Numbered from the stretch's first letter, positions 1 through 9,112 are shown. The stretch: DNA of 64,000 nucleotides from Collinsella sp. TF08-11AT (GCF_003437035.1 NZ_QSRL01000002.1:62001-126000); one strand, 5' to 3'. Program-made: numbers and translations. Notes: a model not told the origin generated them from the sequence alone.

Positions 1-280
1 ATTGTTCGATTGTTTCTGACTGTTCTATTACCTTCTTCACCTCCTCAACACTGTTGAACCCTATGTTTTCAATCGACGAGTACTCAACGTAAACAGAAAA
101 CCTGCTTTCAAGAAAAATTAGCAGTCGAACTAGATCCGATGAGGACAAGCTGAATGGGGAATTGGTCAATCGTTGATTTCTTAGATCTTGATCAAATTGA
201 GTCAAATCCAAATCTCTAATATTGCTTATTGCTTTTTCGATTTCTGCGTAGATGGTTTCATCTTTACAATATGCTGTCAT
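1..280 (-). CDS. Peptide maturation acyl carrier-related protein (partial, runs off left edge)
   Basis: Only the first 93 codons are inside the window. The reading frame starts at the ATG at 280-278 and stays open to base 1. The start overlaps the stop of the upstream gene in an ATGA arrangement, so the two are probably translationally coupled. The visible product begins MTAYCKDETIYAEIEKAI and has the small, acidic, helical look of an acyl carrier-like protein. Its position as third gene after a radical SAM maturase and a TIGR04066-like gene matches the acyl-carrier-related member (TIGR04069 type) of clostridial Cys-rich peptide maturation operons. The family call rests mainly on gene order; the serine that would carry phosphopantetheine cannot be assigned. 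Confidence 0.6.
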   Translation of the reverse strand, partial: MTAYCKDETIYAEIEKAISNIRDLDLTQFDQDLRNQRLTNSPFSLSSSDLVRLLIFLESRFSVYVEYSSIENIGFNSVEEVKKVIEQSETIEQ

Positions 281-1290
281 TTCAGTACCCCAAGATCGAA
301 ATCAAACAACTCGTCCTCGATTGTCTTGCAGCATAGTAATGATTCTTCTGGATCTAAGCTGGCTGAGAAACTGGGTATTCCTCTTAGTCGAAGTTCTCTT
401 GCTGCTTGAATAGCTTTATCGCTAGATGAATAGCTTATTTGAAATTCATGCGTCTCCAACCCCTCTGTGGCGTCAAGTACTTCGTTTGTAATTTCAAATT
501 GAACTATCTCTGCTTGCGTAAGCGTTTCAATTACGGGCATGAGCCCTAGCATTATGTCGTAGTCGGCTATCGTGTATGGGATATTGATAATGGCTAAGTC
601 AGGGCAGAAAGCTCGACATGCAGCAATCGACCCCAATCCGTAATCTCCGAAAATGTGGTCGTTGTATTTCATAAGCACATTGGGCGTCTCTAATAGAGCT
701 AGGTCGGATTTATCATTCTCAATGATGAGGTTGATCTGCTCATTCATTTTGATGACGGCAGATTGGCCACCATCAAAACTAAGGGTGTTGCAGCCCCAGA
801 TTTCATTTAAAGGATTGAAGCTCAACGCGCATAGATTGGGATGGTGCTTTCTCATCTCGCTAACGATGCTACTGAACGTTATTGTTGAATTGGCGGGTGT
901 ATATAGATTCCCGACAACAATTTTTGGTATCAGGGCTAATTCCTGCATGTCGCTTTTGCTAGACTCGATTCGTTCAGCGGCGAGTTGGCTGACAACCGTC
1001 TTATTTACAGAATGAGCGTAGGTTTCAGCGTGTTTACTAAATTCTACGAGTCCTGCGGCGCTTTCTTTCGTCGATAAAACGACAACCAGGTCTGATTCAT
1101 CGATTGTCGTTACATAGTTAATTCGATTTCTTATGCCAATTTCCTTGCAATTAACAAGGTTGGCGACATCTAGGCCGTCCGGTAGAATGCCGCATGGCGT
1201 TGATACCCGGATATTGTAGCCATTTCCTAGCAATCCAATCAGAAGAGGATAGTCAGCTCTTGTGAAACATATAAGTCCGATTGTCTTCAT
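277..1290 (-). CDS. TIGR04066-like peptide maturation system protein
   Basis: A 337-residue soluble protein starting MKTIGLICFTRADYPLLIGL, read five bases after the stop of the radical SAM gene and overlapping the next gene by four bases. Composition and length fit the TIGR04066 family of peptide maturation proteins, which occur only beside CcpM-type radical SAM enzymes. Their biochemical role is not established. No transmembrane segment or signal peptide is seen. A region with GGQSAVIKMNEQ and a later DYGLGSIAACR could be nucleotide- or partner-binding, but that is only a guess. GC content is clearly lower than in the core genes to the right, which suggests horizontal acquisition of the whole operon. 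Confidence 0.65.
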   Translation of the reverse strand: MKTIGLICFTRADYPLLIGLLGNGYNIRVSTPCGILPDGLDVANLVNCKEIGIRNRINYVTTIDESDLVVVLSTKESAAGLVEFSKHAETYAHSVNKTVVSQLAAERIESSKSDMQELALIPKIVVGNLYTPANSTITFSSIVSEMRKHHPNLCALSFNPLNEIWGCNTLSFDGGQSAVIKMNEQINLIIENDKSDLALLETPNVLMKYNDHIFGDYGLGSIAACRAFCPDLAIINIPYTIADYDIMLGLMPVIETLTQAEIVQFEITNEVLDATEGLETHEFQISYSSSDKAIQAARELRLRGIPSFSASLDPEESLLCCKTIEDELFDFDLGVLK

Positions 1291-1295
1291 GATTT

Positions 1296-2723
1296 TTATC
1301 GCTTGTTCCTTTTTAGAGCTGTTGCAATGGACACTTCATGTCTATGAAGCTCAAAGCGAAGTATTTTCTGATTAAGTCGGTCAAAGGCAATTCGTTTTGA
1401 ATTGTCGCATGCTGTTCGCTTGTAATCAGGGCTTATTACTCCTTCGCAATCTGCGCTTTTTATGCATTGGGTGCACAGCTGAAATGCCCAACATTTTTTA
1501 CATGAATCGCTGGTCAGCTTTGAAACATTGATTATCTTTTCAATTTGACCTAAATCAAATCCTGAATCCAATGTGCCGATATACATTTCCTTCGTTGTTT
1601 CGCTGACCCTTTCGCAAGGAAGAAGCGCTCCTGCTGTTGTCACAAATAGACGCGTAACCCCTGGTTCGCATGGGCCACCGGGTATAGCTTTTGCTGGGAT
1701 GTTCGAAGGTGCAAATCGCTTTATGTTCTGGTTGATGTTTGCAAGCGTATATGAAGCGAGCCTATCGTTGCGGTTTCCTTTTTCGATTTCGCGCTCATCC
1801 ATAATTCTTGCTTTAAATAAGGCGTAATTTAGCTGACTTGAGAACTCGTCATTGTAGGGGGCGATACGTCCGTTGCGTTCCAGGTAGTTGAATTGAACAT
1901 CGCAATCTTCGATATCTTTATCATTTATAAAGGAAGAGACTGTTTTATAGATGTTGTTCGTGTCGACTACGGCATTAAAATGAACATATTTGTTGCGTTC
2001 AGGATGGCTGTCTAAAACCATATGAACATTGTCTATAACTGTTTGGTATGAGGACTTGCCATTAGCGTAATGCCTAGACTTATCATGGATTTGCTGCGGC
2101 CCGTCAAGACTGATTAACAAATAGAATTCATGCCCAGAATCGAAGAAGAATTTAACCATTTCTTCAGATAAAAGAGAGCAATTAGTTGTAATTCGAAATG
2201 AGATGTGTTTTCCTTCAAATACCTGCTCTGCATATTGAGTAATTAGCTTAATTTCATTAAATCGAAGGAGAGGTTCTCCTCCATAAAATGCTACGACCGG
2301 GTTTGAGTTGTCGATCGAGTGCATCTTAAAGAATTCGATTGCATGTTTTGCCGTCGAAATGGACATGGAGTTATGACTGTGGGCTCTGTTGTATGAGGAG
2401 TTTCCGGAATAGATACAGTAATCACATCGGAAGTTACAAGATTGAGTCAGCTGAAGGGTTAGCATCCGTATATTTCTTTCCAGCTTAACTTTCAAAAGGT
2501 CAATTGATGGATAAGCGATATCCTGCAATGGCGAATCGCAGCAGTAGCCACATGATTGTAGTAACTGGAATTCTTGGTCTGATTTACAGGAGGCGTGGCA
2601 AACTTTGCCTGCTTGGACTTCTGAGATGTAATTGAAGAGATCTTTGCTTACTGCAAGTATCTCGTTTCGATTGGCATCATAAATGTAGTGGCCCAAGAGG
2701 GTCTTTATAGGTAGAACTAACAT
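1296..2723 (-). CDS. Radical SAM/SPASM peptide maturase (CcpM-like)
   Basis: A 475-residue radical SAM enzyme expected to modify a ribosomal peptide. The cluster-binding motif CNFRCDYC (C96, C100, C103) is intact. FYGGEPLL follows for SAM binding, and the C-terminus carries a SPASM-type cysteine set (CEPG, LLPCERVSET, then CKKCWAFQLCTQC and a final C) for auxiliary iron-sulfur clusters. The N-terminus has extra cysteines (CGYCC) before the barrel, as in Cys-rich peptide maturases of the CcpM type. I chose the ATG at 2723 because GAGG lies eight bases upstream; the ATG at 2741 adds six residues but has no ribosome site. It is the first gene of the operon. Substrate peptide not seen in the window. 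Confidence 0.8.
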   Translation of the reverse strand: MLVLPIKTLLGHYIYDANRNEILAVSKDLFNYISEVQAGKVCHASCKSDQEFQLLQSCGYCCDSPLQDIAYPSIDLLKVKLERNIRMLTLQLTQSCNFRCDYCIYSGNSSYNRAHSHNSMSISTAKHAIEFFKMHSIDNSNPVVAFYGGEPLLRFNEIKLITQYAEQVFEGKHISFRITTNCSLLSEEMVKFFFDSGHEFYLLISLDGPQQIHDKSRHYANGKSSYQTVIDNVHMVLDSHPERNKYVHFNAVVDTNNIYKTVSSFINDKDIEDCDVQFNYLERNGRIAPYNDEFSSQLNYALFKARIMDEREIEKGNRNDRLASYTLANINQNIKRFAPSNIPAKAIPGGPCEPGVTRLFVTTAGALLPCERVSETTKEMYIGTLDSGFDLGQIEKIINVSKLTSDSCKKCWAFQLCTQCIKSADCEGVISPDYKRTACDNSKRIAFDRLNQKILRFELHRHEVSIATALKRNKR

Positions 2724-2741
2724 CTCTACCGCCTCTTTCAT

Positions 2742-2763
2742 TTCACTAATGTTATTTAGTGAA
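2742..2763. promoter_or_regulatory. Palindromic operator candidate before the maturase operon
   Basis: A perfect 8-bp inverted repeat, TTCACTAA and TTAGTGAA separated by six bases, lies between the predicted transcription start and the start codon of the radical SAM gene. A repressor site or a small RNA hairpin in the leader would both fit. No regulator gene is present nearby. Confidence 0.4.
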
Positions 2764-2779
2764 CTAAGATGTTTGCTAT

Positions 2780-2808
2780 AAAGTATCCTTTTATAAACGT
2801 ATTGTCAA
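2780..2808 (-). promoter_or_regulatory. Sigma-70 promoter of the peptide maturation operon
   Basis: On the minus strand a consensus -35 box TTGACA (2808-2803) is followed after 17 bases by TACTTT (2785-2780). Transcription would start near 2773, about 50 bases ahead of the maturase ATG. Confidence 0.55.
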
Positions 2809-3043
2809 ACATATATTGCTAAAACAGAAACAATTTATAGACTGAGTTGGTCGTATTCTTTGGGCGATTGCTCCTATAATCTAGCCTTCGCTGCTGTCGG
2901 GAGGGAAGGACTAGGACTCCGTTATTATGTTGAAACGCTTTAACAATTTCGACGTTCTCACGTGTTTTTTGTTTCAAAAGCGTTAGGATGAGATTCATAG
3001 CGTGGGGCGTAATGGGTGCCCCGCACACGATGGGAGGCTATCA

Positions 3044-4210
3044 ATGGCTAATCGTTTCGTTCTCAACACCATCTCTTATCATGGTTCCGGCGCCATCAAG
3101 GAGATCCCCGGCGAGCTCCAGCGTCGCGGCTACAAGAAGATCTTCGTCTGCTCCGACCCCGACCTGGTCAAGTTTGGCGTTACCGCCAAGGTGACCGACG
3201 AGCTCGATGCTGCCGGCATCGCTTGGAGCCTCTACTCCGAGATTAAGCCCAACCCGACTATCCAGAACGTCAAAGACGGCGTCGAGGCCTTCAAGGCCGC
3301 CGAGGCTGACGCTATCGTGACCATTGGTGGTGGCTCCTCCATGGACACCGCCAAGGCTATCGGCATCATCATCAACAACCCTGAGTTCGCCGATGTCCGC
3401 AGCCTCGAGGGCGTTGCTCCCACTAAGAACCACGCCGTGTTCACCATCGCTGTGCCGACGACTGCCGGTACCGCCGCCGAGGTGACCATCAACTACGTCA
3501 TCACCGACCCCGAGAAGGTCCGCAAGTTCGTGTGCGTCGACACCAACGACGCCCCCGAGGTCGCCGTCGTCGACCCCGATATGATGGCTTCCATGCCCGC
3601 CGGCCTGACCGCCTCTACCGGCATGGACGCTCTGACCCACGCCATCGAGGGCTACACCACCAAGGGCGCTTGGGAGCTCTCCGACATGTTCCACTTTGAG
3701 GCTATTAAGCTGATCAGCGAGAACCTGCGTGACTCCGTCGCCGAGGCCAAGTCCGGCCAGCCCGGCTCCGGCCGCGAGGGCATGGCCCTTGGCCAGTATG
3801 TCGCCGGCATGGGCTTCTCCAACGTTGGCCTGGGCATCGACCATGCCATGGCTCACACCCTGTCCGCTCACTACGACACCCCGCACGGCGTCGCTTGCGC
3901 CATGCTGCTGCCGATTGCCATGGAGTTCAACAAGCCGGTTTGCGCTGAGCGCCTGGCCAAGGTTGCCGTTGCCATGGGTGTTGACACCACGGGCATGAGC
4001 ACCGACGAGGCTGCCGACGCCGCCATCGCCGCCGTCAAGCAGCTCTCTGCCGACGTGAACATCCCGCACGTCTGCGAGGCCATGAAGGCTGACGAGATCG
4101 AGGTTCTGGCCAAGGACGCCATGGCCGACGCCTGCTTCCCGGGTAACCCGCGCGAGGCGACGCTCGACGACGTCATCGAGCTCTTCAAGAAGATCTGCCC
4201 GGCTGAGTAA
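3044..4210 (+). CDS. fucO: Iron-containing alcohol dehydrogenase, lactaldehyde reductase type
   Basis: A 388-residue group III alcohol dehydrogenase very close to E. coli FucO: the start MANRFVLN, the block NNPEFADVRSLEG and TTAGTAAEVTINYVITD are nearly identical. It would reduce L-lactaldehyde to 1,2-propanediol with NADH, using Fe(II). The dinucleotide-binding GGGSSMDTAKA is at about residue 97. The metal ligands are the D and H of MDALTHAIEGY and the histidines of IDHAMAHTLSAHYDTPHG. The start is fixed by GGGAGG seven bases upstream; in-frame codons from 3002 lack a ribosome site. It is a single gene, followed by its own terminator. No fucose genes are in the window, so another aldehyde substrate remains possible. 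Confidence 0.9.
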   Translation: MANRFVLNTISYHGSGAIKEIPGELQRRGYKKIFVCSDPDLVKFGVTAKVTDELDAAGIAWSLYSEIKPNPTIQNVKDGVEAFKAAEADAIVTIGGGSSMDTAKAIGIIINNPEFADVRSLEGVAPTKNHAVFTIAVPTTAGTAAEVTINYVITDPEKVRKFVCVDTNDAPEVAVVDPDMMASMPAGLTASTGMDALTHAIEGYTTKGAWELSDMFHFEAIKLISENLRDSVAEAKSGQPGSGREGMALGQYVAGMGFSNVGLGIDHAMAHTLSAHYDTPHGVACAMLLPIAMEFNKPVCAERLAKVAVAMGVDTTGMSTDEAADAAIAAVKQLSADVNIPHVCEAMKADEIEVLAKDAMADACFPGNPREATLDDVIELFKKICPAE

Positions 4211-4227
4211 ATTACTCCCGTCGGCGG

Positions 4228-4338
4228 TCCCGGGCTTCCCTCCGGGCGCGTCCTCGGACATGTAAAAGGCCCCGCTGCGCGCGTTGCGCGGCGGGGTCTT
4301 TTACGTCCTGCGGAATGCGCCCGGAGGGAAGCCCGGGA
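4228..4338. repeat. 22-bp perfect inverted repeat enclosing a terminator
   Basis: The 22 bases at 4228-4249 are exactly reverse-complementary to 4317-4338. The terminator hairpin at 4262-4304 lies inside, giving nested palindromes. The rest of the 4211-4536 spacer shows no gene. Confidence 0.85.
4262..4304 (+). terminator. Rho-independent terminator after fucO
   Basis: GTAAAAGGCCCCGC and GCGGGGTCTTTTAC pair with one mismatch across a GC-rich loop. The A and T tracts flank the stem on both sides, so it could stop transcription from either direction. Confidence 0.85.
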
Positions 4339-4536
4339 TCGCCTGCGTTCTTTTCTCAGATGCCGGGGTGCCGGAAAGGCGGGATGTGAGGGGCGCATTG
4401 TTGGATGGCGCCTTGTATCTGCTTATCGTGGCGGGCGCAGTTCTGGGGAGCTCGATGGGTCATCTCGCTAGGTAAAAAGATGGTTCGCGGTGGTATTGTT
4501 GCTGTGAGTTTAATTCGATATGAAAGGGTGACTTTG

Positions 4537-5565
4537 GTGTCCAAGATGGATTCTACGCTCTCCTATATTACTGACCAGTTGAAGGCGCTTACCTCGATTG
4601 CTTCGCCTACGGGCTATACCCGTGCGGCGACTGATTATCTGATGGAGACCCTGCGCGATATGGGCTTTGGGCCCGAGCGTTCTAATAAGGGTAACGTGCT
4701 CGTTGAGCTTGGTGGCGAGGGCGAGCCGCTCGTGTTGGCGAGCCATGTCGATACTCTGGGCGCTATGGTGCGCTCCATTAAGGACAATGGTCGCCTGCGT
4801 CCCACGACGCTTGGCGGGCATCAGTGGTCTACGGCCGATGGCGAGAACTGCACCGTTTACACGCGCGATGGCAATGTCTACACGGGTGTGGTTCTCAATA
4901 CCGAGCCTTCGGCGCATGTGGCCGATGAGCCGGTCAAGACCATCGAGAAGAACATGGAAATCCTGCTCGACGAGAACGTCGACAGCAAGGACGACGTGCT
5001 CGAACTGGGCATTCAGACCGGAGACATCATCGCTATGGATCCGCGTACCACGGTGACGGAGAGCGGCTACATCAAGAGTCGCTTCCTTGACGACAAGCTG
5101 TCCGCGTCGATTCTGCTGGGCCTGGCGCGTGCCGTCGCCGCTGGCGAGGTGACACTCTCGCGCAAGGTATCGCTGCTCTTTACCGTGTACGAAGAGGTCG
5201 GCCACGGCGGTGCCTTTGTGCCGGCCGACACGCGCGAGATGATCAGCGTGGACATGGGCTGCGTGGGCGACGACCTGGGCTGCACCGAGCGCATGGTTTC
5301 GATTTGCGCCAAGGATTCGGGCGGTCCGTACAACTACGACCTGGTAACCACGCTGTCCAACATCGCGCGCGAGCTGGAGCTCGATTACGCCATCGATGTG
5401 TACCCGCACTACGGTTCGGACGTCGAGGCCACGCTCTCGGCCGGCTACGACATTCGCCATGGTCTGATCGGCCCCGGCGTGTACGCGAGCCACAACTACG
5501 AGCGCAGCCACATCGACGGCGTGCGCAATACCTACGAGCTGGTTCGCGCCTACGTTCAGCGCTAA
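4537..5565 (+). CDS. M42 family metallopeptidase
   Basis: A 342-residue M42 (glutamyl aminopeptidase/PepA-like) enzyme that would trim peptides in the cytoplasm with two metal ions. Visible ligands and catalytic residues are H and D of LASHVDTLGAM, D of SRFLDDKLSAS, EE of TVYEEVGHGG, D of ISVDMGCVGDD and the C-terminal H region ASHNYERSHIDG. The family usually has about 340-360 residues, so it is full length. The GTG at 4537 is favoured because AAAGGG sits eight bases upstream; the in-frame ATG at 4546 is the alternative. It converges on mnmA, with a long hairpin in the gap. The peptide specificity cannot be read from sequence. Confidence 0.88.
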   Translation: MSKMDSTLSYITDQLKALTSIASPTGYTRAATDYLMETLRDMGFGPERSNKGNVLVELGGEGEPLVLASHVDTLGAMVRSIKDNGRLRPTTLGGHQWSTADGENCTVYTRDGNVYTGVVLNTEPSAHVADEPVKTIEKNMEILLDENVDSKDDVLELGIQTGDIIAMDPRTTVTESGYIKSRFLDDKLSASILLGLARAVAAGEVTLSRKVSLLFTVYEEVGHGGAFVPADTREMISVDMGCVGDDLGCTERMVSICAKDSGGPYNYDLVTTLSNIARELELDYAIDVYPHYGSDVEATLSAGYDIRHGLIGPGVYASHNYERSHIDGVRNTYELVRAYVQR

Positions 5566-5574
5566 CGATGCAGC

Positions 5575-5608
5575 GGCCTCGGCTGGCACAGCAGTACCGA
5601 CCGAGGCC
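5575..5608 (+). terminator. Hairpin after the M42 peptidase
   Basis: GGCCTCGG and CCGAGGCC form an 8-bp stem just after the stop codon. There is no clear U tract, so termination is likely but not certain. Confidence 0.45.
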
Positions 5609-5616
5609 GTCCTCTC

Positions 5617-5689
5617 TAAGTTGCGGTGAAATAGGGACTGTTTAAGCGTTTAAAAAACCGCCAAACAGTCCCTATTTCACCGCAACTTA
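5617..5689. repeat. 27-bp perfect inverted repeat between convergent genes
   Basis: Bases 5617-5643 and 5663-5689 are perfect reverse complements around a 19-base loop. The element lies between the convergent M42 peptidase and mnmA genes and could end transcription from both sides. It is longer than a normal terminator stem and resembles an intergenic repeat. Confidence 0.85.
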
Positions 5690-5703
5690 TGAAGGGGATG
5701 GGG

Positions 5704-6804
5704 CTACTTGATGGCGCCGGTCACCGTGCCGCCGCCCAGGACGATGTCGCCGCGATAGACGACGACGGCCTGTCCGGGGGCGATGGCTCGTTGCGGCTCG
5801 TCAAAAGTTAGCAGCATTTGCCCGTTTGCACCGCGCGTGAGCACTGCCGCCTGGTCCTTTTGACGGTAGCGGTACTTGGCGCCCACGCGGATGCCGCCGG
5901 CGTCGAGCTCCGCCTCCATGCGCTCTGCCGGCGCGCTCCAGATCCAGTCGTTGGCCGTGAGCGCTGTGGCCGCCAGGTCCTTGGCTTCGCCCAGATGCAC
6001 GGTGTTGTTGGCGGCGTCGACACCAGTCACATACACGGGATGCGCCATTGCGACGCCCAGGCCCTTGCGCTGGCCGATGGTGTAGCGCAGCGCGCCGTTG
6101 TGGCGCCCGACCACGCTGCCGTCGCGCCACACAATGTCGCCCGGTGCAGCGGGATGTCCGCAGCGGCGCTCGATATAGCCCGCGTAGTCACCGTCTGGAA
6201 TAAAGCAGATATCCTCGCTTTCGGCCTTCTTGGCGTTGGCAAAGCCCTGTTCGGCGGCAATGCGGCGCACGTCGTGCTCCTTGTCCAGACCCGCCAACGG
6301 AAAGATCGTGTGCGCCAGGCGCTCCTGCGTAAGCGAATACAAAAAGTAGCTTTGGTCCTTTTTGGGATCTTCGCCGCGATGGAGCTGCCAGGTACCATCG
6401 GACGCCTGGCTCGTCTTTGCGAAATGTCCCGTTGCGATGTAGTCGCAGCCCATGTCCAGCGCCGTATCGAGCAGCGCGCCAAACTTAATGTGGCGGTTGC
6501 AGATAATGCACGGATTGGGCGTCAGCCCCTCCTGGTAGGCGTTCACAAAGCGCTCGATCACGTTGCGGTCGAACGTCTGCTGCAGGCCGAGCACGTGATG
6601 GGGGATCCCCAGGCGCTCGGCGACGGCCTTTGCATCGGCGATGTCGCGGTCGACCTTACTCATGCCCGTGGTGGGGTCGGGTGCGGGGCAGGTGAGGCGC
6701 ATGGTGGCACCGACACATTCGTAATCCTGATTTTTGAGCAGATACGCGGTCACGCTGGAATCGACGCCGCCGCTCATGGCGACGAGCACGCGCTTGTTGT
6801 GCAT
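5704..6804 (-). CDS. mnmA: tRNA-specific 2-thiouridylase
   Basis: A 366-residue MnmA/TrmU that thiolates U34 of tRNA-Lys, -Glu and -Gln, using ATP and sulfur relayed from a cysteine desulfurase. The PP-loop SGGVDSS is at residues 11-17. The two catalytic cysteines are in NPCIICNRHIKFG and SEDICFIPDGDY, and GQRKGLG is conserved. Length is normal. The start has AAGGAGA eight bases upstream. It is transcribed separately from cysK, whose terminator lies just upstream. A Rrf2 regulator and cysK nearby make this a small sulfur-handling neighbourhood. Confidence 0.95.
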   Translation of the reverse strand: MHNKRVLVAMSGGVDSSVTAYLLKNQDYECVGATMRLTCPAPDPTTGMSKVDRDIADAKAVAERLGIPHHVLGLQQTFDRNVIERFVNAYQEGLTPNPCIICNRHIKFGALLDTALDMGCDYIATGHFAKTSQASDGTWQLHRGEDPKKDQSYFLYSLTQERLAHTIFPLAGLDKEHDVRRIAAEQGFANAKKAESEDICFIPDGDYAGYIERRCGHPAAPGDIVWRDGSVVGRHNGALRYTIGQRKGLGVAMAHPVYVTGVDAANNTVHLGEAKDLAATALTANDWIWSAPAERMEAELDAGGIRVGAKYRYRQKDQAAVLTRGANGQMLLTFDEPQRAIAPGQAVVVYRGDIVLGGGTVTGAIK

Positions 6805-6832
6805 GGGGAGGTTCTCCTTGGTGGCATGTGGC

Positions 6833-6872
6833 CAAAAAAGAAAAGCGGCGCGGGAGGCTGGTTCCGCGCCGC
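6833..6872 (-). terminator. Terminator of cysK
   Basis: Read on the minus strand, GCGGCGCGG pairs with CCGCGCCGC across ten bases and is followed by TTTTCTTTTTT. It separates cysK from mnmA. Confidence 0.85.
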
Positions 6873-6981
6873 AGACATTGTAGCAAGTTCGGGCGTCCTG
6901 TGGGACACCCTGTTGGGATGAGCTCAGACTGCCAGAAGAGAGGGGGCGGCGTGCCTTGGACTCGTTCTAGGAACGAGAGCT

Positions 6982-7920
<939 letters not shown>

Positions 7921-7980
7921 GATGAATCTCCAAAGTGTTCAAATGACTGGATACCGTGTGGTTTTACGGTGTGTCTAGCA

Positions 7981-8045
7981 ACTAAACCCACAAACCTTAT
8001 AGGCTGTTCGTTTAGCTGTTGGCAAGCATAGTAGACACTAAACCC
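7981..8045. promoter_or_regulatory. Repeated CTAAAC motifs in the cysK-Rrf2 spacer
   Basis: ACTAAACCC occurs at 7981-7989 and again at 8037-8045, with an inverted GTTTAG at 8010-8015. They surround the cysK promoters and are candidate sites for the divergent Rrf2 regulator. Confidence 0.35.
7996..8025 (-). promoter_or_regulatory. cysK: Proximal cysK promoter candidate
   Basis: Minus-strand TTGCCA (8025-8020), an 18-base spacer and TATAAG (8001-7996). It lies about 75 bases before the start codon. Confidence 0.45.
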
Positions 8046-8056
8046 TAGTAATGCAA
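8028..8056 (-). promoter_or_regulatory. cysK: Distal cysK promoter candidate
   Basis: Minus-strand TTGCAT (8056-8051), a 17-base spacer and TACTAT (8033-8028). It is the better match to the sigma-70 consensus of the two cysK promoter candidates. Confidence 0.5.
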
Positions 8057-8173
8057 TAGGAAATAGGAGATTATTGCAAGTCGATTAACCATCTTGACCG
8101 GAACGGGTATTTTCAAAGCCAATTATTCGGCTAGAATTTCAACGGACTAAAAGACCGAAAGGCAGCACTAGAT

Positions 8174-8602
8174 ATGTTGGTTTCCACTAAGGGCAGGTAC
8201 GCCCTGCGCGTTATGGTTGACCTGGCCGAGCACCAGGCGGCCGGTCGCATCCCGCTCAAAGAGATTGCGGCGCGACAGGGGATTTCCGAGAAATATCTCG
8301 AGAACATCTTGGCTACGCTCGTGCGCGCCAATATGCTCTCGGGCATGCGCGGCAAGGGCGGCGGCTATGTGCTCACGCGCCCGCCCGAGCAGTACACGGT
8401 GGGCGAGATCTTGCGCCTGACCGAGGGCAGTTTGGCGCCGGTCGCCTGCCTGGATGGCGACTGTAAGGGTTGCTCGCGATCTGATGAGTGTCCCACGCTC
8501 GACGTGTGGAAGAACCTGGACAAGCTCATCAACGATTACCTCGATGGCGTGACGCTCGACCAGCTCGTCGCCCCCAACGAAGGCTACGACTACGTCATCT
8601 AG
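8174..8602 (+). CDS. Rrf2 family transcriptional regulator (IscR/CymR-like)
   Basis: A 142-residue Rrf2-family DNA-binding protein starting MLVSTKGRYALRVMVDLAEH. The winged helix covers the first 80 residues (IPLKEIAARQGISEKYLENIL). The cysteines in CLDGDCKGCSRSDEC match the iron-sulfur-ligating segment of IscR-type members, so it may sense Fe-S status; CymR-type members instead sense cysteine synthase. It is divergent from cysK, which favours a role in cysteine or Fe-S control. No isc or suf genes are in the window. It ends in a bidirectional terminator shared with the convergent membrane-protein gene. Confidence 0.88.
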   Translation: MLVSTKGRYALRVMVDLAEHQAAGRIPLKEIAARQGISEKYLENILATLVRANMLSGMRGKGGGYVLTRPPEQYTVGEILRLTEGSLAPVACLDGDCKGCSRSDECPTLDVWKNLDKLINDYLDGVTLDQLVAPNEGYDYVI

Positions 8603-8671
8603 CCCACGCCTGCCATGTGGGGACAGGGTGGAAATGGCAGATTCTCTCGCCCTTTGAGACTTGGCAAATAA

Positions 8672-8711
8672 GAAGGCCGCCCATTTTTTTGCGATGGGCG
8701 GCCTTCGTTTT
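8672..8711. terminator. Bidirectional terminator
   Basis: GAAGGCCGCCCAT and ATGGGCGGCCTTC form a 13-bp perfect stem followed by a T tract on the plus strand. It lies between convergent genes and can serve both. Confidence 0.85.
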
Positions 8712-8746
8712 GGGCTGTTGAGACGGGCGCGGCCGGAATGGCCGTT

Positions 8747-9112
8747 TTAGCCCTCGGCGATGCTGTCGAGGATGCTGCGCATGATGGACACCAGGATGCT
8801 GCCCATAAAGGCCGATCCAAAGCTGGCGATGGAGATACCCGCGCCCAGCAGATTGACCGACAGATAGCTGGCCAGCTCGAGCATAAAGCTGTTGACTACG
8901 AGCTGAAAAATACCCAGCGTAATGATCGTGAGCGGCAGCGAGATAACCGTCAGAAACGGCTTGACGAGCGAATCGACGATGTTCAGGAACAGTCCCACGA
9001 AGGCGAAACAGACCCAGGCCTCGGCAAAACCGAAGGGCTGGATGCCGGGGACGAGGAACGTGGCAATCGCGATGGCGATCGAGGTAAAGAGCCAGTTAAG
9101 CATAAAGCGCAT
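8747..9112 (-). CDS. Phage holin family IV-like small membrane protein
   Basis: A 121-residue integral membrane protein with four hydrophobic segments (about residues 5-25, 30-55, 60-80 and 90-112), including VDSLVKPFLTVISLPLTIITLG. This pattern is typical of the 4TM phage-holin/YvlD family (PF04020). Despite the name, most chromosomal members are not linked to phage, and none of the neighbours is phage-like. The function is not established. AAAGGA lies eight bases upstream of the start. Confidence 0.8.
   Translation of the reverse strand: MRFMLNWLFTSIAIAIATFLVPGIQPFGFAEAWVCFAFVGLFLNIVDSLVKPFLTVISLPLTIITLGIFQLVVNSFMLELASYLSVNLLGAGISIASFGSAFMGSILVSIMRSILDSIAEG

Noticed and set aside
2819..3028. 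69-codon minus-strand frame as RiPP precursor
   Set aside because: Only one cysteine, no leader-like pattern or ribosome site, and it reads through the predicted maturase promoter.
3041..4261. Minus-strand frame of 406 codons opposite fucO
   Set aside because: Gly/Val/His/Asp-rich antisense shadow; fucO on the plus strand is certain.
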